The notes: a model not told the origin generated them from the sequence alone. 33,598 nucleotides of DNA from Chloroflexota bacterium (GCA_017993775.1 JAGOMA010000050.1:1-33598), one strand, 5' to 3'. Positions 7,811 through 16,161 are shown, numbered from the stretch's first letter. Numbers and translations are program-made.

Positions 7811-8806
7811 ATGAAAATTCGTTTTCTCTCTGCGCAAGATGTGCGCCGCGCGCTGCCCATGTCCCAGGCTGTTGCCGGCATGAAAGCTGCATTTGCCAGC
7901 GTTTCCACCGGACAGGCGGTTATGCCCCTGCGTTCGCATGTCCGCATTGCCGACCGGCAGGGCACGACTTTGGTCATGCCCGCCTACCTGCCGGATGAAT
8001 CCGCGCCCTCGTTGGCCGTTAAAGTTGTCTCGGTCTTTCCGCAAAACGCGCAGCGCGGCGAACCGGTCATTTATGGGCTGGTGATGGCGCTTGATGCGGC
8101 TACAGGACGGCCGTTAGCCATCATGGAAGGCAGTTCGCTCACGGCCATTCGCACCGGCGCGGCTTCCGGTGCGGCCACCGACGTATTAGCCAGAGAGGAT
8201 ACGGCCGTCGCCGCCATTTTCGGCAGCGGCGTGCAGGCGCGCACACAGTTGGAAGCCGTCTGCACCGTGCGCGCCATCCGCGAGGTGCGCATTTTCAGCC
8301 TGGTTCCCCAACAAGCCATCGCCCTGGCCGCCGAAATGGCCGGCCAGGGACCAATCCCGACAAATGTGCGGGTGGTGGATAAGCCGGAAACGGCCGTGCG
8401 TAACGCCGATGTTATTTGCACGGCCACCACGTCCAACACGCCGGTGTTTGATGGCCTTCACCTGACCCCTGGCGCGCATATCAACGGCGTTGGCGCCTAT
8501 TTGCCCACCATGCAGGAGATAGATGTGGCGACTGTGCGCCGGGCGTTGGTAGTAGTAGATTCGAGAACGGCCGTTCTGGCCGAAGCCGGCGACCTGATCA
8601 TCCCGCTGCAAAATGGCGATATCGCAGCCAGCCACATCCATGCCGAACTGGGTGAAATTGTGGCAGGTTTAAAACCGGGACGCACCGATCCGCAGCAAAT
8701 TACATTTTTCAAATCGGTTGGGCTGGCGGCGCAAGATGCGGTTGCGGCGCGTATTGTCTTGCGCAACGCCCTGGCCGAAAATTTAGGAACGGAAGTGGAG
8801 TTATGA
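7811..8806 (+). CDS. Ornithine cyclodeaminase / mu-crystallin family protein
   Basis: A 331-residue cytoplasmic protein of a family that includes ornithine cyclodeaminase, alanine dehydrogenase and ketimine reductases (pyrroline- or piperideine-2-carboxylate reductase). Family marks seen are LAVKVVSVFP with the active-site Lys at 71, SSLTAIRTGAASGAA (108-122), the nucleotide-binding loop FGSGVQARTQ (137-146) and the late motif GVGAYLPTMQEID. An in-frame ATG at 7769 exists, but AGGAGG at 7801-7806 clearly sets the start at 7811. The stop overlaps the oxidase gene start by 4 bases (ATGA), so the two are translationally coupled. An oxidase making imino acids beside a reductase acting on them would suit inversion or catabolism of D-amino or imino acids. 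The family cannot be resolved further from sequence alone. Confidence 0.87.
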   Translation: MKIRFLSAQDVRRALPMSQAVAGMKAAFASVSTGQAVMPLRSHVRIADRQGTTLVMPAYLPDESAPSLAVKVVSVFPQNAQRGEPVIYGLVMALDAATGRPLAIMEGSSLTAIRTGAASGAATDVLAREDTAVAAIFGSGVQARTQLEAVCTVRAIREVRIFSLVPQQAIALAAEMAGQGPIPTNVRVVDKPETAVRNADVICTATTSNTPVFDGLHLTPGAHINGVGAYLPTMQEIDVATVRRALVVVDSRTAVLAEAGDLIIPLQNGDIAASHIHAELGEIVAGLKPGRTDPQQITFFKSVGLAAQDAVAARIVLRNALAENLGTEVEL

Positions 8807-9963
8807 GCGAATTACCGGCCTCGACAGATATTGTGGTCATTGGCGGCGGGGTCATGGGAGCCAGCACGGCTTACCATCTGGCGCTGCGCGGGCAGAAAAA
8901 CGTGGTGCTGCTGGAAAAGCAGCCCTTTTTTGGATTGGGCGCTACCGGACGCTGCGCCGGCGGCATTCGTTACCAGTTCAGCACGGAAATAAATGTGCGT
9001 TTGTCGCAAATCAGCCTGCCTATGCTGGAACGTTTTGAAGCGGAAACCGGGCAGGCGATTGATTTGCGTTGGCCGGGCTACCTGTTTTTGCTGACCAACG
9101 AGCGAGATGCGGCTGTTTTTCGGCACAATGTGGCCATGCAAAACCGGTTGGGCGTGCCCACGCAGTGGTTGGACGGCGACGAAGTGCGGCGGCGTGTGCC
9201 CCAACTGGCCGCCGACGATGTCCTGGCGGGCAGCTTTCATCCTGGTGATGGTTTGGCCGACCCCAACGGCGTGGTGGCCGGTTATATTGCCGCCGGGCGG
9301 CGGCTGGGCGTGCAAGCGTTTACCGACACGGCCGTTACCGGCATTGAAACCGGCGGCGGTCGCGTGACGGCCGTGCAGACCCCGAACGGCCGTATCGCCT
9401 GCCACACCATCGTCAACGCCGCCGGCCCCTGGGCTGGTGTGATCAGCGACATGGTCGGCGCGCCATTGCCTATCACCCCGCTGCGCCGCCAGATGCTCAC
9501 CACCACGCCCATGCCCGGCATTCCGGCCGATTTTCCTTTCATCATTGATTTTGCCCGCAGCCTCTATTTTCACCGCGAAGGTGACGGCCTGCTCACCGGC
9601 ATGTCGAACCCCACCGAGAAGCCGGGCTTCAACGAAAATGTTGACGACGCCTGGGAAGAAATCCACATGGAGGCGGCCGTGGCCCGCCTGCCACTGCTGG
9701 CGCACGCCGGGCGACTGTCTGGTTGGGCTGGCTTGTATGAGGTGACGCCGGACGCGCATCCTATTTTTGGCGCGGTTCCGCAGGTGACGGGTTATTACGT
9801 TGTGGGCGGTTTTTCCGGGCATGGCTTTATGCACGGCCCGGTGGCCGGGTTGCTGATGGCCGAGATTGTGCTAGACGGCCGTGCGACCACGTTAGATATT
9901 TCGATGCTAGATTACCGGCGGTTCGCCGAAGGGCGGCAAATTCGGGAATATAACGTGGTCTGA
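8803..9963 (+). CDS. FAD-dependent amino acid oxidase (DAO / sarcosine oxidase beta-like)
   Basis: A 386-residue flavoenzyme. The N-terminal dinucleotide-binding motif is VVIGGGVMGASTAYHLALRG (GxGxxG at 14-19) with the following acidic residue in VVLLEKQ. GATGRCAGGIRYQFS and the C-terminal VVGGFSGHGFMHGP are characteristic of the DAO family branch containing sarcosine oxidase beta subunit, glycine oxidase and D-amino acid or proline dehydrogenases. It likely oxidises a secondary or D-amino acid to the imino acid, in the cytoplasm. It overlaps the upstream ornithine cyclodeaminase-family gene by 4 bases and lies downstream of an amino acid importer, which supports a catabolic role. Substrate is not determined. 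Confidence 0.88.
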   Translation: MSELPASTDIVVIGGGVMGASTAYHLALRGQKNVVLLEKQPFFGLGATGRCAGGIRYQFSTEINVRLSQISLPMLERFEAETGQAIDLRWPGYLFLLTNERDAAVFRHNVAMQNRLGVPTQWLDGDEVRRRVPQLAADDVLAGSFHPGDGLADPNGVVAGYIAAGRRLGVQAFTDTAVTGIETGGGRVTAVQTPNGRIACHTIVNAAGPWAGVISDMVGAPLPITPLRRQMLTTTPMPGIPADFPFIIDFARSLYFHREGDGLLTGMSNPTEKPGFNENVDDAWEEIHMEAAVARLPLLAHAGRLSGWAGLYEVTPDAHPIFGAVPQVTGYYVVGGFSGHGFMHGPVAGLLMAEIVLDGRATTLDISMLDYRRFAEGRQIREYNVV

Positions 9964-10021
9964 TTTTCCCCCCGGCGAACAAATAGACTGTTAGCAAACC
10001 CGTAGCATTGTTCGCCCTGGT

Positions 10022-10050
10022 TTGCTCCCCCTATACCCCCTTGTTATACT
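10022..10050 (+). promoter_or_regulatory. Promoter with -10 box 8 bases before the start codon
   Basis: TATACT at 10045-10050 (one mismatch to TATAAT) lies 7 bases ahead of the ATG at 10058, with a weak -35 match (TTGCTC, 10022-10027) 17 bp upstream. Transcription would begin at or next to the ATG. No Shine-Dalgarno sequence is present, so a leaderless mRNA is likely. Confidence 0.5.
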
Positions 10051-10057
10051 CTCGCGC

Positions 10058-12484
10058 ATGGTCAAATTGCGAAAACTTACCCTGCTTTTCCTGGCGCTGC
10101 TGATGGTTGTGCTGTTGACAGCCTGTGGCGATGATGGCGTAGAAACGGCCGTTACCCCGCTCCCGCCGACACCCACCAGCCAGCCGCAGCCAACGGCCGT
10201 TGCCGATACCCGCCCCAACCGCGACTTCATTGTCATCGCCACCGACGCGCCCAACCCGCCCTTCGCCGAATTCGACGAATTTGGCAATGTGGCGGGCTTT
10301 AACGAAAGCATTATGAGCAACATTGCTGTCGAGGGCGGCTTTGAATATGAATTTGTCATTACCCCTTACCAGGGCGTGTTGGAGGGTCTGGCCAACCAGG
10401 CCAGCCAGGAATTCGACGCTGTAATGCCGCCCGTGCCCATTCCGGAAACGCCACCCGAAGGCATTGCCTATACCAGCCCCTACCTGGAAGTAGGCCAGGA
10501 TATGTTGGTACTGGCCGATGAAGCCGAAATTCAGAGCGTGGCCGACTTGCAGCCGGGCATCAAGGTGGGCGTTGTCCACAACAGCTATGGCGAGGTGACG
10601 GCGCTCAAAGAGCTTGCTTTGGCCGCGGAAGATGTGCAAGCCTACGATGCCACGACGCAGGCAGTGCAGGCGCTCATCGACCAGAACGTGCGGGTGGTGA
10701 TTCTCGATAGTTACAGCGGCGAACATTTCGCCGAGACGTACCCGGAACAGCTCAAACTGGTGGGCGGCACAGGCAAGGCGGCCTGGATTAGCGGCCGTTC
10801 TTTTGGCATTGCCGTGGCCGCCGACAACACAGAATTACTGGACCGGCTGAACAAAGCCATCGCCCAGATGAAAGCGCAAAATGTCATCGAGCGCATGACG
10901 GTGATGCTGATTGCCGAGGAAAGCGATGTGCCGCTAGACCCTGGCGAGCCGCGCACGGGCACGCCAGCCAGCGAATTTGTTATCGGCATGGTGGGGCAGT
11001 TGACAGACATGGACCCGGCGATGCCGCCGGACCTCATCAACTGGGAAATGAAGATGAATACCATGAGCGGCCTGTATCGCTTCAATGCCGCCAATGAGCT
11101 CCAGCCGCTGCTGGCGGCCGGACCGCCGCAAATTTCTGACGACAAATTAGAATACACCATTGCCCTGCGGCAAGGGCTGCAATTCCCGGACGGCCGTGAG
11201 TTTACCGCCGCCGATGTGGTCTGGTCGGTGAGCCGCGCCCGGTTTGGTCGGGGCGGCTATCTGCTGAACAATTTCCTCAAGGACAGTGACGAAGATGGTT
11301 ATGCCGACCCGGATGCGGTGCAGGCGGTGGACCCATTCATCGTGAAGTTTGTCCTGCAAGTGCCGACGGCTTATTTCCCCAGCATTTTGGCCACGCCGCC
11401 CTTCTTCCCCATCAGCCAGGATTGTTATGCGGAAACTGAAGACCTGACCAGCACATGCGGCGGGATTGGCCCCTACACCATCGTCAGTTGGGAGCCGGAC
11501 AATATCCGCCTGAAGGCGAACCCGGAATGGCCCGGCGAACCGGCGGCCGCTTATGAGAATATCAAGGTGCGCTTTTATGAAAGCGCGGCCGAGATGTTGG
11601 TGTCGCTGGAGCAGTTTGGCTCCATCGACATGGCCTGGACAGGACTGCCATATGCCGATTTCGCCAATTTGCGCGGCATTGACGCCAACAGCGACGGTTT
11701 GGCTGATTTTCGCAGTTGGACAGGGCCGGCGATTTTTAAGAGTTACATGATCTTTGATCAGAAGCAGGAGCCGTGGACCCGGCGCAGCATTCGGGAAGCG
11801 GCGGCGCTGTCATTAGATCGGGAAGCATTGGCGGCGACGGTGTTTGGCGGCGAGCGCGCCCCGCTGCTCAGTCCGGTACCGGACGAAATTCCCGGGTTTG
11901 TGGCCGCGTTGCCGCCGCGCGATTTGGGCCGGGCGCAAACGCTGCTGCGCACAGAAGGGTACAGCGCGGAGAAACAGTTGGAGGTGACGTTGTGGTTTTT
12001 GAATGACGGCCGTTACTCCTCTCAGGAGCAGGCCTACGCCGAAGCCATCAAAGCCCAGCTAGAAGAAACCGGCATCTTCAAAGTGACGTTGGAAGGCGCC
12101 CCGTGGGAAACGTATCGCACGCAGATTGATACGTGTGGGTATCCGGCGTATTTGTTGGGCTGGCCCTCGCCCGGTCAGCCGGTAAATTACCTGGACATGA
12201 CCGCCTGGACCGACTTTTTCCTGGAAAACACGACAGATACGTTCTGTTCCAACTATGAATCGACGCGAATGACGGAATTGGTGGCGCAGGCGCGGGCTGA
12301 ACTGGATGATGTGGCCCGGTTGGCGCTGTATGGGCAGATTCAGCAGTTGTGGGCGACGGATTTGCCCACGCTCGATATCACGCAGACGCCGCGTCACGCC
12401 ATCAGTTTATCTGATGTGGACAATGTGGCGATTGATGCGCTGGGGATGCTGCACTATGAGTTGTTGACAAAGGGTGGCAGTTAA
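10058..12484 (+). CDS. Lipoprotein with two tandem solute-binding domains (family 3 + family 5)
   Basis: An 808-residue extracellular lipoprotein with signal peptide and LTAC lipobox (Cys 23), then a Pro/Thr linker. Residues about 55-285 resemble family 3 binding proteins for polar amino acids (IATDAPNPPFAEFDEFGNVA near the start, then DLQPGIKVGVVHNSYGEV). After a short linker (286-305), residues about 306-808 resemble family 5 oligopeptide/nickel-binding proteins (DMDPAM near the start, LRQGLQFPDGREFTAADVVWS, and the late AREALxAD-like region). Each domain type is normally a separate protein. No permease or ATPase gene is adjacent, so the transporter or sensor it serves is unknown. An in-frame start at 10022 exists, but the promoter position favours 10058. 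It is a monocistronic unit ending in a strong terminator. Confidence 0.85.
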   Translation: MVKLRKLTLLFLALLMVVLLTACGDDGVETAVTPLPPTPTSQPQPTAVADTRPNRDFIVIATDAPNPPFAEFDEFGNVAGFNESIMSNIAVEGGFEYEFVITPYQGVLEGLANQASQEFDAVMPPVPIPETPPEGIAYTSPYLEVGQDMLVLADEAEIQSVADLQPGIKVGVVHNSYGEVTALKELALAAEDVQAYDATTQAVQALIDQNVRVVILDSYSGEHFAETYPEQLKLVGGTGKAAWISGRSFGIAVAADNTELLDRLNKAIAQMKAQNVIERMTVMLIAEESDVPLDPGEPRTGTPASEFVIGMVGQLTDMDPAMPPDLINWEMKMNTMSGLYRFNAANELQPLLAAGPPQISDDKLEYTIALRQGLQFPDGREFTAADVVWSVSRARFGRGGYLLNNFLKDSDEDGYADPDAVQAVDPFIVKFVLQVPTAYFPSILATPPFFPISQDCYAETEDLTSTCGGIGPYTIVSWEPDNIRLKANPEWPGEPAAAYENIKVRFYESAAEMLVSLEQFGSIDMAWTGLPYADFANLRGIDANSDGLADFRSWTGPAIFKSYMIFDQKQEPWTRRSIREAAALSLDREALAATVFGGERAPLLSPVPDEIPGFVAALPPRDLGRAQTLLRTEGYSAEKQLEVTLWFLNDGRYSSQEQAYAEAIKAQLEETGIFKVTLEGAPWETYRTQIDTCGYPAYLLGWPSPGQPVNYLDMTAWTDFFLENTTDTFCSNYESTRMTELVAQARAELDDVARLALYGQIQQLWATDLPTLDITQTPRHAISLSDVDNVAIDALGMLHYELLTKGGS

Positions 12485-12514
12485 AAAAAAGGCCGCAGCT
12501 GCGGCCTTTTTTTT
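12483..12514. terminator. Bidirectional intrinsic terminator
   Basis: Eight A, the 16-bp palindrome GGCCGCAGCTGCGGCC, then eight T. The whole 32 bases are a perfect palindrome. It lies between convergent genes, overlaps both stop codons, and would end transcription from both sides. Confidence 0.95.
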
Positions 12515-13178
12515 AATTGGCTTGTTGTTTTTGTTCCATGCGTTTGGCGCGGGGGCCAACGACGCGTTCGTTGCCGGCGAGGATGCGCTTGAAGTTGGGG
12601 CGTAAGGCCCAGGCCACGGCCGCTGCGGTTATCACGCCGCCGATCAGGTACGCCGGAGTGGGGTCTATGTCCATGAAGTAACGCACGGCGAAAACGACGG
12701 TGATGATGATGGCCACGACCATCGAGGCCACGGAGGCCATGCCGACAGTTAGCATGAGCCCAACCCCGATGACGAAGACGATGGGAAAGATGGGCAGCCA
12801 TACGGCCGTTGCCCAGCCTACATTTGGGCCAGTCCCCGCGCCGCCCTTAAACTTTAGGAAAACCGACCAATTGTGTCCCATGACGGCCATCATGCCGCCA
12901 AAGGCCGCAATCCACGGGAGCCAGGCTGGGTCGGCAGACCCGCCAAACAGCCATTGGGCAACCCACACAGAGACAGCGCCTTTTAAAAAGTCGCTTAAAG
13001 CTGTTAGCAGCCCGATGACCAAACCGGCGGCGCGGTAGGAGTTGGTGCCGCCCATGCGCCCGCTGCCTATGGTGCGGATGTCTTTGCCGGTTTTGGCTTT
13101 GACGTAAACCCAGCCGAAGGGAATAGAGCCTAATATGTAGCCGAATAAACCGGCGAGTAATAAATAAACGATGTTCAA
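12513..13178 (-). CDS. PlsY-like glycerol-3-phosphate acyltransferase family protein
   Basis: A 221-residue protein with five to six membrane helices and the PlsY pattern: GSIPFGW near the start, GSGRMGGTNSYRAAG (motif 1, Ser and Arg kept), SDFLKG, and GHNWSVFLKFKGGAGTGPNVG (motif 2 region). PlsY makes lysophosphatidic acid from acyl-phosphate at the membrane. The usual GGKGVAT is changed to GGAGTGP here, so a conserved Lys of the phosphate-binding loop is missing and the substrate or activity may differ. The chosen start is TTG at 13178, because GGAAGG lies 5-10 bases before it and the following NIVYLLLAGLFGYILGSIP matches the family N-terminus. A longer form from 13241 is possible but unlikely. 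Confidence 0.75.
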   Translation of the reverse strand: MNIVYLLLAGLFGYILGSIPFGWVYVKAKTGKDIRTIGSGRMGGTNSYRAAGLVIGLLTALSDFLKGAVSVWVAQWLFGGSADPAWLPWIAAFGGMMAVMGHNWSVFLKFKGGAGTGPNVGWATAVWLPIFPIVFVIGVGLMLTVGMASVASMVVAIIITVVFAVRYFMDIDPTPAYLIGGVITAAAVAWALRPNFKRILAGNERVVGPRAKRMEQKQQAN

Positions 13179-13283
13179 CGTGTCCTTCCTCTCTATTTTT
13201 TTGCTGGATGTTTGGTGGCTGGTCAGCCGGCCGCCAAACAATCTCTCTAACTATCCCACTAAAACACAAAACGGCCGTTTTCG

Positions 13284-13682
13284 TTACTCTATCACCAATG
13301 GGATGGGGGTGTAACGGCCGTCCTTAATCCGAAATGCCGTCACTATTGGCCCGGTCCGGTCGGCCAGGGAAATAATCAGGTAGGTGGCGTCTGGGTAATA
13401 CGCCTGCGCCAGGTCGGTGGCCGAGGGGTGAGATGGGCCGGTGGGGTGTGAATGGTAAATGACCAAATTTTCTAACCCCTGCGCTTCCAGCGCGATCATG
13501 GTCTGGATTTGCTGCGTGGCGTCCATTTCATAGGCTACCGGGCTGTGCAGGATATTGTCGATGGCGGTGTGGGAAACGGCCGTGTTGCCCACGCCGCCTA
13601 ACAAGCCACAACCTTCCTGCGGATAAACCGCGTTCAGGTGGTCCAGCATGGCGTCGTAAACGGGTCGGGTAATGGTTAGCAT
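13284..13682 (-). CDS. JAB1/MPN (JAMM) domain metalloprotease-like protein
   Basis: A 132-residue stand-alone JAMM domain. The zinc-site residues are all present: Glu 23 in PQEGCGLLGG, then H77-S-H79-P, Ser 87 and Asp 90 in the pattern HxH-7-SxxD. Bacterial members are desampylase-like or act in sulfur-carrier processing and in removal of C-terminal residues from small proteins; the substrate here is unknown. Start at ATG 13682 gives the family N-terminus (MLTITRPVYDAM). A GTG at 13718 would add 12 residues but lacks a better ribosome-binding site. The plsY-like gene follows about 100 bases downstream on the same strand. Confidence 0.82.
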   Translation of the reverse strand: MLTITRPVYDAMLDHLNAVYPQEGCGLLGGVGNTAVSHTAIDNILHSPVAYEMDATQQIQTMIALEAQGLENLVIYHSHPTGPSHPSATDLAQAYYPDATYLIISLADRTGPIVTAFRIKDGRYTPIPLVIE

Positions 13683-13770
13683 GTTATCTTCTAAATTTGC
13701 GACTTGGGATGGTATCACGGCCGTTCAGGATGGACAAAATTACAAACAGGCAGCCTGTGCCAGACATAAA

Positions 13771-13805
13771 AAAAACTAACCGGGTGAAAGACCTGGTTAG
13801 TTTTT
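13771..13805 (-). terminator. Intrinsic terminator after the ferredoxin gene
   Basis: A 15-bp stem (AAAAACTAACCGGGT with ACCTGGTTAGTTTTT, one G-U pair) encloses a 5-nt loop. On the minus strand it ends in a run of eight T. It lies between the ferredoxin stop (13859) and the JAMM gene, and is nearly symmetrical, so it could also work on the plus strand. Confidence 0.85.
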
Positions 13806-13858
13806 ATCATGTACGATTTGTTCGATTGCTTTAGGGGCGATCAAACGCTTCCCGAAAA

Positions 13859-14266
13859 TTAGTCAAGAGCGTCGTAACCTGGACCTTCAGAGTAGAAATT
13901 GTAATTAAACTCGATGTCTTCGGTCAGGTCCAGCACCTCGCCGCCAGCCAATTGTTTGGCGTTGAGTACTTTAACGTTGTGACCATCAATTACGCCGGCA
14001 AATTGTTGGCCGTCGGGCAATAAGGCCTTGGTGTTGGTAATCCAGACACCGGCCGGTGCTTCGTAATCAAATGGTACTTCTTCTTCGGGGAAGATTGCTT
14101 CGTAAGGACATTCAGGTACGCACGCGCCGCAATCTATGCAGGTGTCTGGATCGATGTACAGCCAGGGCCAGGCCTCTTCCGGTTTACCCAAAACCATGCA
14201 TTCGACCGGGCACACCTCCACACAGGCTGTGTCGCGCAAGCACAATCTGGTAACGATGTGGGTCAT
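13859..14266 (-). CDS. Two-cluster ferredoxin with C-terminal extension
   Basis: A 135-residue cytoplasmic electron carrier. The first half has two cluster-binding segments: C9-x5-C15-x3-CPVEC, then CIDCGACVPECP. This resembles the 7Fe/8Fe ferredoxins of the FdxA/Thermus type, although the first spacing is x5 instead of the common x7. The second half (about residues 66-135) is an extension beyond the usual 75-105 residues, with no motif I recognise and an acidic, aromatic end (FNYNFYSEGPGYDALD). AAGGAG precedes the ATG. The superoxide dismutase gene lies just upstream on the same strand, so an oxidative stress or low-potential redox setting is plausible. Confidence 0.85.
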   Translation of the reverse strand: MTHIVTRLCLRDTACVEVCPVECMVLGKPEEAWPWLYIDPDTCIDCGACVPECPYEAIFPEEEVPFDYEAPAGVWITNTKALLPDGQQFAGVIDGHNVKVLNAKQLAGGEVLDLTEDIEFNYNFYSEGPGYDALD

Positions 14267-14334
14267 AAGATTTCTCCTTTTGGCTTATAAACGATACCGG
14301 CGTGGTCACGTCGGCTCTCAATAATTATACACAC

Positions 14335-14949
14335 TTACGAGTTTGCGGCAGCATAATTGGCCGCAACCACAGTCCAATCGACTACGTTCCACCAGGCGGC
14401 GATGTAGTCGGGACGACGGTTTTGATAGTGGAGGTAATAGGCATGTTCCCAGACATCCAGACCGAGGATGGGGGTGTTGCCGTCCATCAGGGGGGTGTCC
14501 TGGTTTGGCGTGGAGGTGATGGCCAGGTTGCCGCTGCCATCAACGTATAACCAGGCCCAGCCGGAACCAAAACGGGTGGCTGCGGCCTTAGAAAAAGCGG
14601 CTTTGAACTCGTCAAAACTGCCAAAGGTTGCGTTGATCGCTGCGCCCAGGTCGCCGTCGGGTTCGCCGCCGCCGTTGGGGCTCATGATGGACCAGAAAAG
14701 GGTGTGATTGGCGTAGCCGCCGCCGTTGTTGCGCACGGCCGTGCGGATGCCTTCTGGTACGCTGTTTAAATCGCCTAAAAGGGCTTCGATGCTTTTTGCT
14801 GCCAGGTCTGGGTGTGCTTCCAGCGCGGCGTTCAGGTTGTTGGTATAACCGGCATGATGTTTGCCGTGGTGTATTTGCATGGTACGCGAGTCGATGTGTG
14901 GTTCGAGTGCATCAAGGGCATAGGTAAGTGCGGGTAATTCAAAAGCCAT
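14335..14949 (-). CDS. sodA: Superoxide dismutase, Fe/Mn family
   Basis: A 204-residue enzyme that converts superoxide to hydrogen peroxide and oxygen. All four metal ligands are visible: H27 (TMQIHHGKHH), H82 (NHTLFW), D165 and H169 (DVWEHAYY). The segment TPNQDTPL supplies the Gln typical of Mn enzymes, so Mn or cambialistic use is likelier than pure Fe. There is no signal peptide, so it is cytoplasmic. AAGGAG precedes the ATG. A strong promoter sits about 120-150 bases upstream, leaving a leader of about 115 bases. Confidence 0.95.
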   Translation of the reverse strand: MAFELPALTYALDALEPHIDSRTMQIHHGKHHAGYTNNLNAALEAHPDLAAKSIEALLGDLNSVPEGIRTAVRNNGGGYANHTLFWSIMSPNGGGEPDGDLGAAINATFGSFDEFKAAFSKAAATRFGSGWAWLYVDGSGNLAITSTPNQDTPLMDGNTPILGLDVWEHAYYLHYQNRRPDYIAAWWNVVDWTVVAANYAAANS

Positions 14950-15071
14950 TCGTTTCTCCTTGGGTTATTAAGAATTGGGTGTTCTTATGATGATGACGGT
15001 GTGTGACCGTTTGGTGTTGATTGACCGGCCGATCATTGATTGTTACCATTCTCTTGCAAGTCAATGACCTC

Positions 15072-15100
15072 ATTCTAGCTACACTAAAGACCTTTGTCAA
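15072..15100 (-). promoter_or_regulatory. Strong promoter for the superoxide dismutase gene
   Basis: On the minus strand TTGACA (15095-15100), a 17-bp spacer and TAGAAT (15072-15077). Predicted start near 15065, giving a leader of about 115 bases. The leader contains a near-palindrome TGATCGGCCGGTCA around 15023-15036 that could bind a regulator. Confidence 0.7.
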
Positions 15101-15190
15101 CAAGGGTGGGACTGTGCTGCGACCTGTGTGGGTGGGTGATGGCGCTGCTGATTTTGATGGAGGAAACGGCCGTTTGGCCTACAAATATTC

Positions 15191-16120
15191 GTGGAAACTT
15201 TAGCTAAACCTCGTATAGCTCCGGCCTTGGTGCTGGCGCTGGGTATCGTGGCGGTGTCGATGGGATCGATATTGGCCCGGCTGGCGCAGGAAGAGCATGT
15301 GCCGTCTCTGGTAATTGCCGCTTATCGCACGGCCGTGGCGGCGTTGGTCTTGCTGCCGCTGCTGCTGGCGCGGCATCGTCAGGAGGTGCGCGCGCTGGAG
15401 CTGGCCGATTGGCGGCTGGCGCTGCTATCCGGACTGCTGCTGGCGGTGCATTTCGCCACCTGGATCAGTTCGCTGGCGTATACTTCGGTGGCCAGCTCGA
15501 CGGTGTTGGTGTCTACGTCGCCGTTGTGGGTGGCGCTGGCAGCGCCTTTTTTGTTGGGCGAGCCGTTTACACGGCCGTTAAAAATCGGCATGGCTCTGGC
15601 GCTGGTAGGCAGCGTGGTCATTAGCCTGGGCGGTAGTGTGGTGTGGGCCGACGGCCGTCTGGTTTTAGGCGCGATGATGGGGGGAGAACGGCCGTTGTTG
15701 GGCAACGCGCTGGCCCTAATTGGGGCAGTCGCCGGAGCCGGTTATTTGCTCATCGGCCGCAAACTGCGGGTGCGCCTGTCGCTCATCGGCTACATTACCC
15801 TGGTCTACAGCACGGCCGCCCTGGCCCTCGTTTTGGTTGTGTATCTTACCGGTGGCAGCATGTTCGGTTACAGTTCCAAAGCGTATTGGATGGTGTTGCT
15901 CATGGGGTTAGGGCCGCAGTTGCTGGGGCATTCATCCTTCAATTATGCTCTGGCCTATTTGCCGGCGGCGATTGTGGGCGCCACAACTTTTGCCGAACCG
16001 ATTGGCGCGTCTGTCCTGGCGCTGTTGATATTCAGTGAAATGCCGGGGCCGTTGGTAGTGCTGGGCGGCGGGTTTGTTTTTGCTGGTCTATTGGTCGCGG
16101 GTCGGCGGGCAGCGGCATAA
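15191..16120 (+). CDS. EamA/DMT family membrane transporter
   Basis: A 309-residue protein with about ten hydrophobic helices in two repeats of five, the EamA (drug/metabolite transporter) plan. First-repeat features include the helix start ALVLALGIVAVSMGSILARL and AAYRTAVAALVLLPLLLAR. The second repeat ends in FAEPIGASVLALLIFSEMP, which matches the family. Such proteins export metabolites, amino acids or drugs; the substrate is unknown. The start is GTG at 15191 with no clear ribosome-binding site. A pair of AGATTGGnCCAATCT palindromes follows the stop. Confidence 0.85.
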   Translation: METLAKPRIAPALVLALGIVAVSMGSILARLAQEEHVPSLVIAAYRTAVAALVLLPLLLARHRQEVRALELADWRLALLSGLLLAVHFATWISSLAYTSVASSTVLVSTSPLWVALAAPFLLGEPFTRPLKIGMALALVGSVVISLGGSVVWADGRLVLGAMMGGERPLLGNALALIGAVAGAGYLLIGRKLRVRLSLIGYITLVYSTAALALVLVVYLTGGSMFGYSSKAYWMVLLMGLGPQLLGHSSFNYALAYLPAAIVGATTFAEPIGASVLALLIFSEMPGPLVVLGGGFVFAGLLVAGRRAAA

Positions 16121-16128
16121 CAGGCGCA

Positions 16129-16161
16129 AGATTGGCCCAATCTCCCAGATTGGACCAATCT
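16129..16161. repeat. Tandem pair of AGATTGGnCCAATCT palindromes
   Basis: AGATTGGCCCAATCT (16129-16143) and AGATTGGACCAATCT (16147-16161) are each perfect palindromes around a single central base, three bases apart. They lie 8 bases after the EamA stop, between convergent genes. The same core occurs after two other stop codons in the window (32233-32262 and 32763-32808). A role as a transcript end or a REP-like element is inferred. Confidence 0.7.

Noticed and set aside
8812..9834. Long minus-strand open frame (340 residues) opposite the FAD oxidase
   Set aside because: It is antisense to a clear oxidase, has a low-complexity His/Arg/Gly-rich composition, and shows no family motif.
15021..15203. 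60-residue plus-strand open frame ahead of the EamA gene
   Set aside because: It overlaps the predicted sod promoter and leader and the EamA start, with no ribosome-binding site and no clear family.
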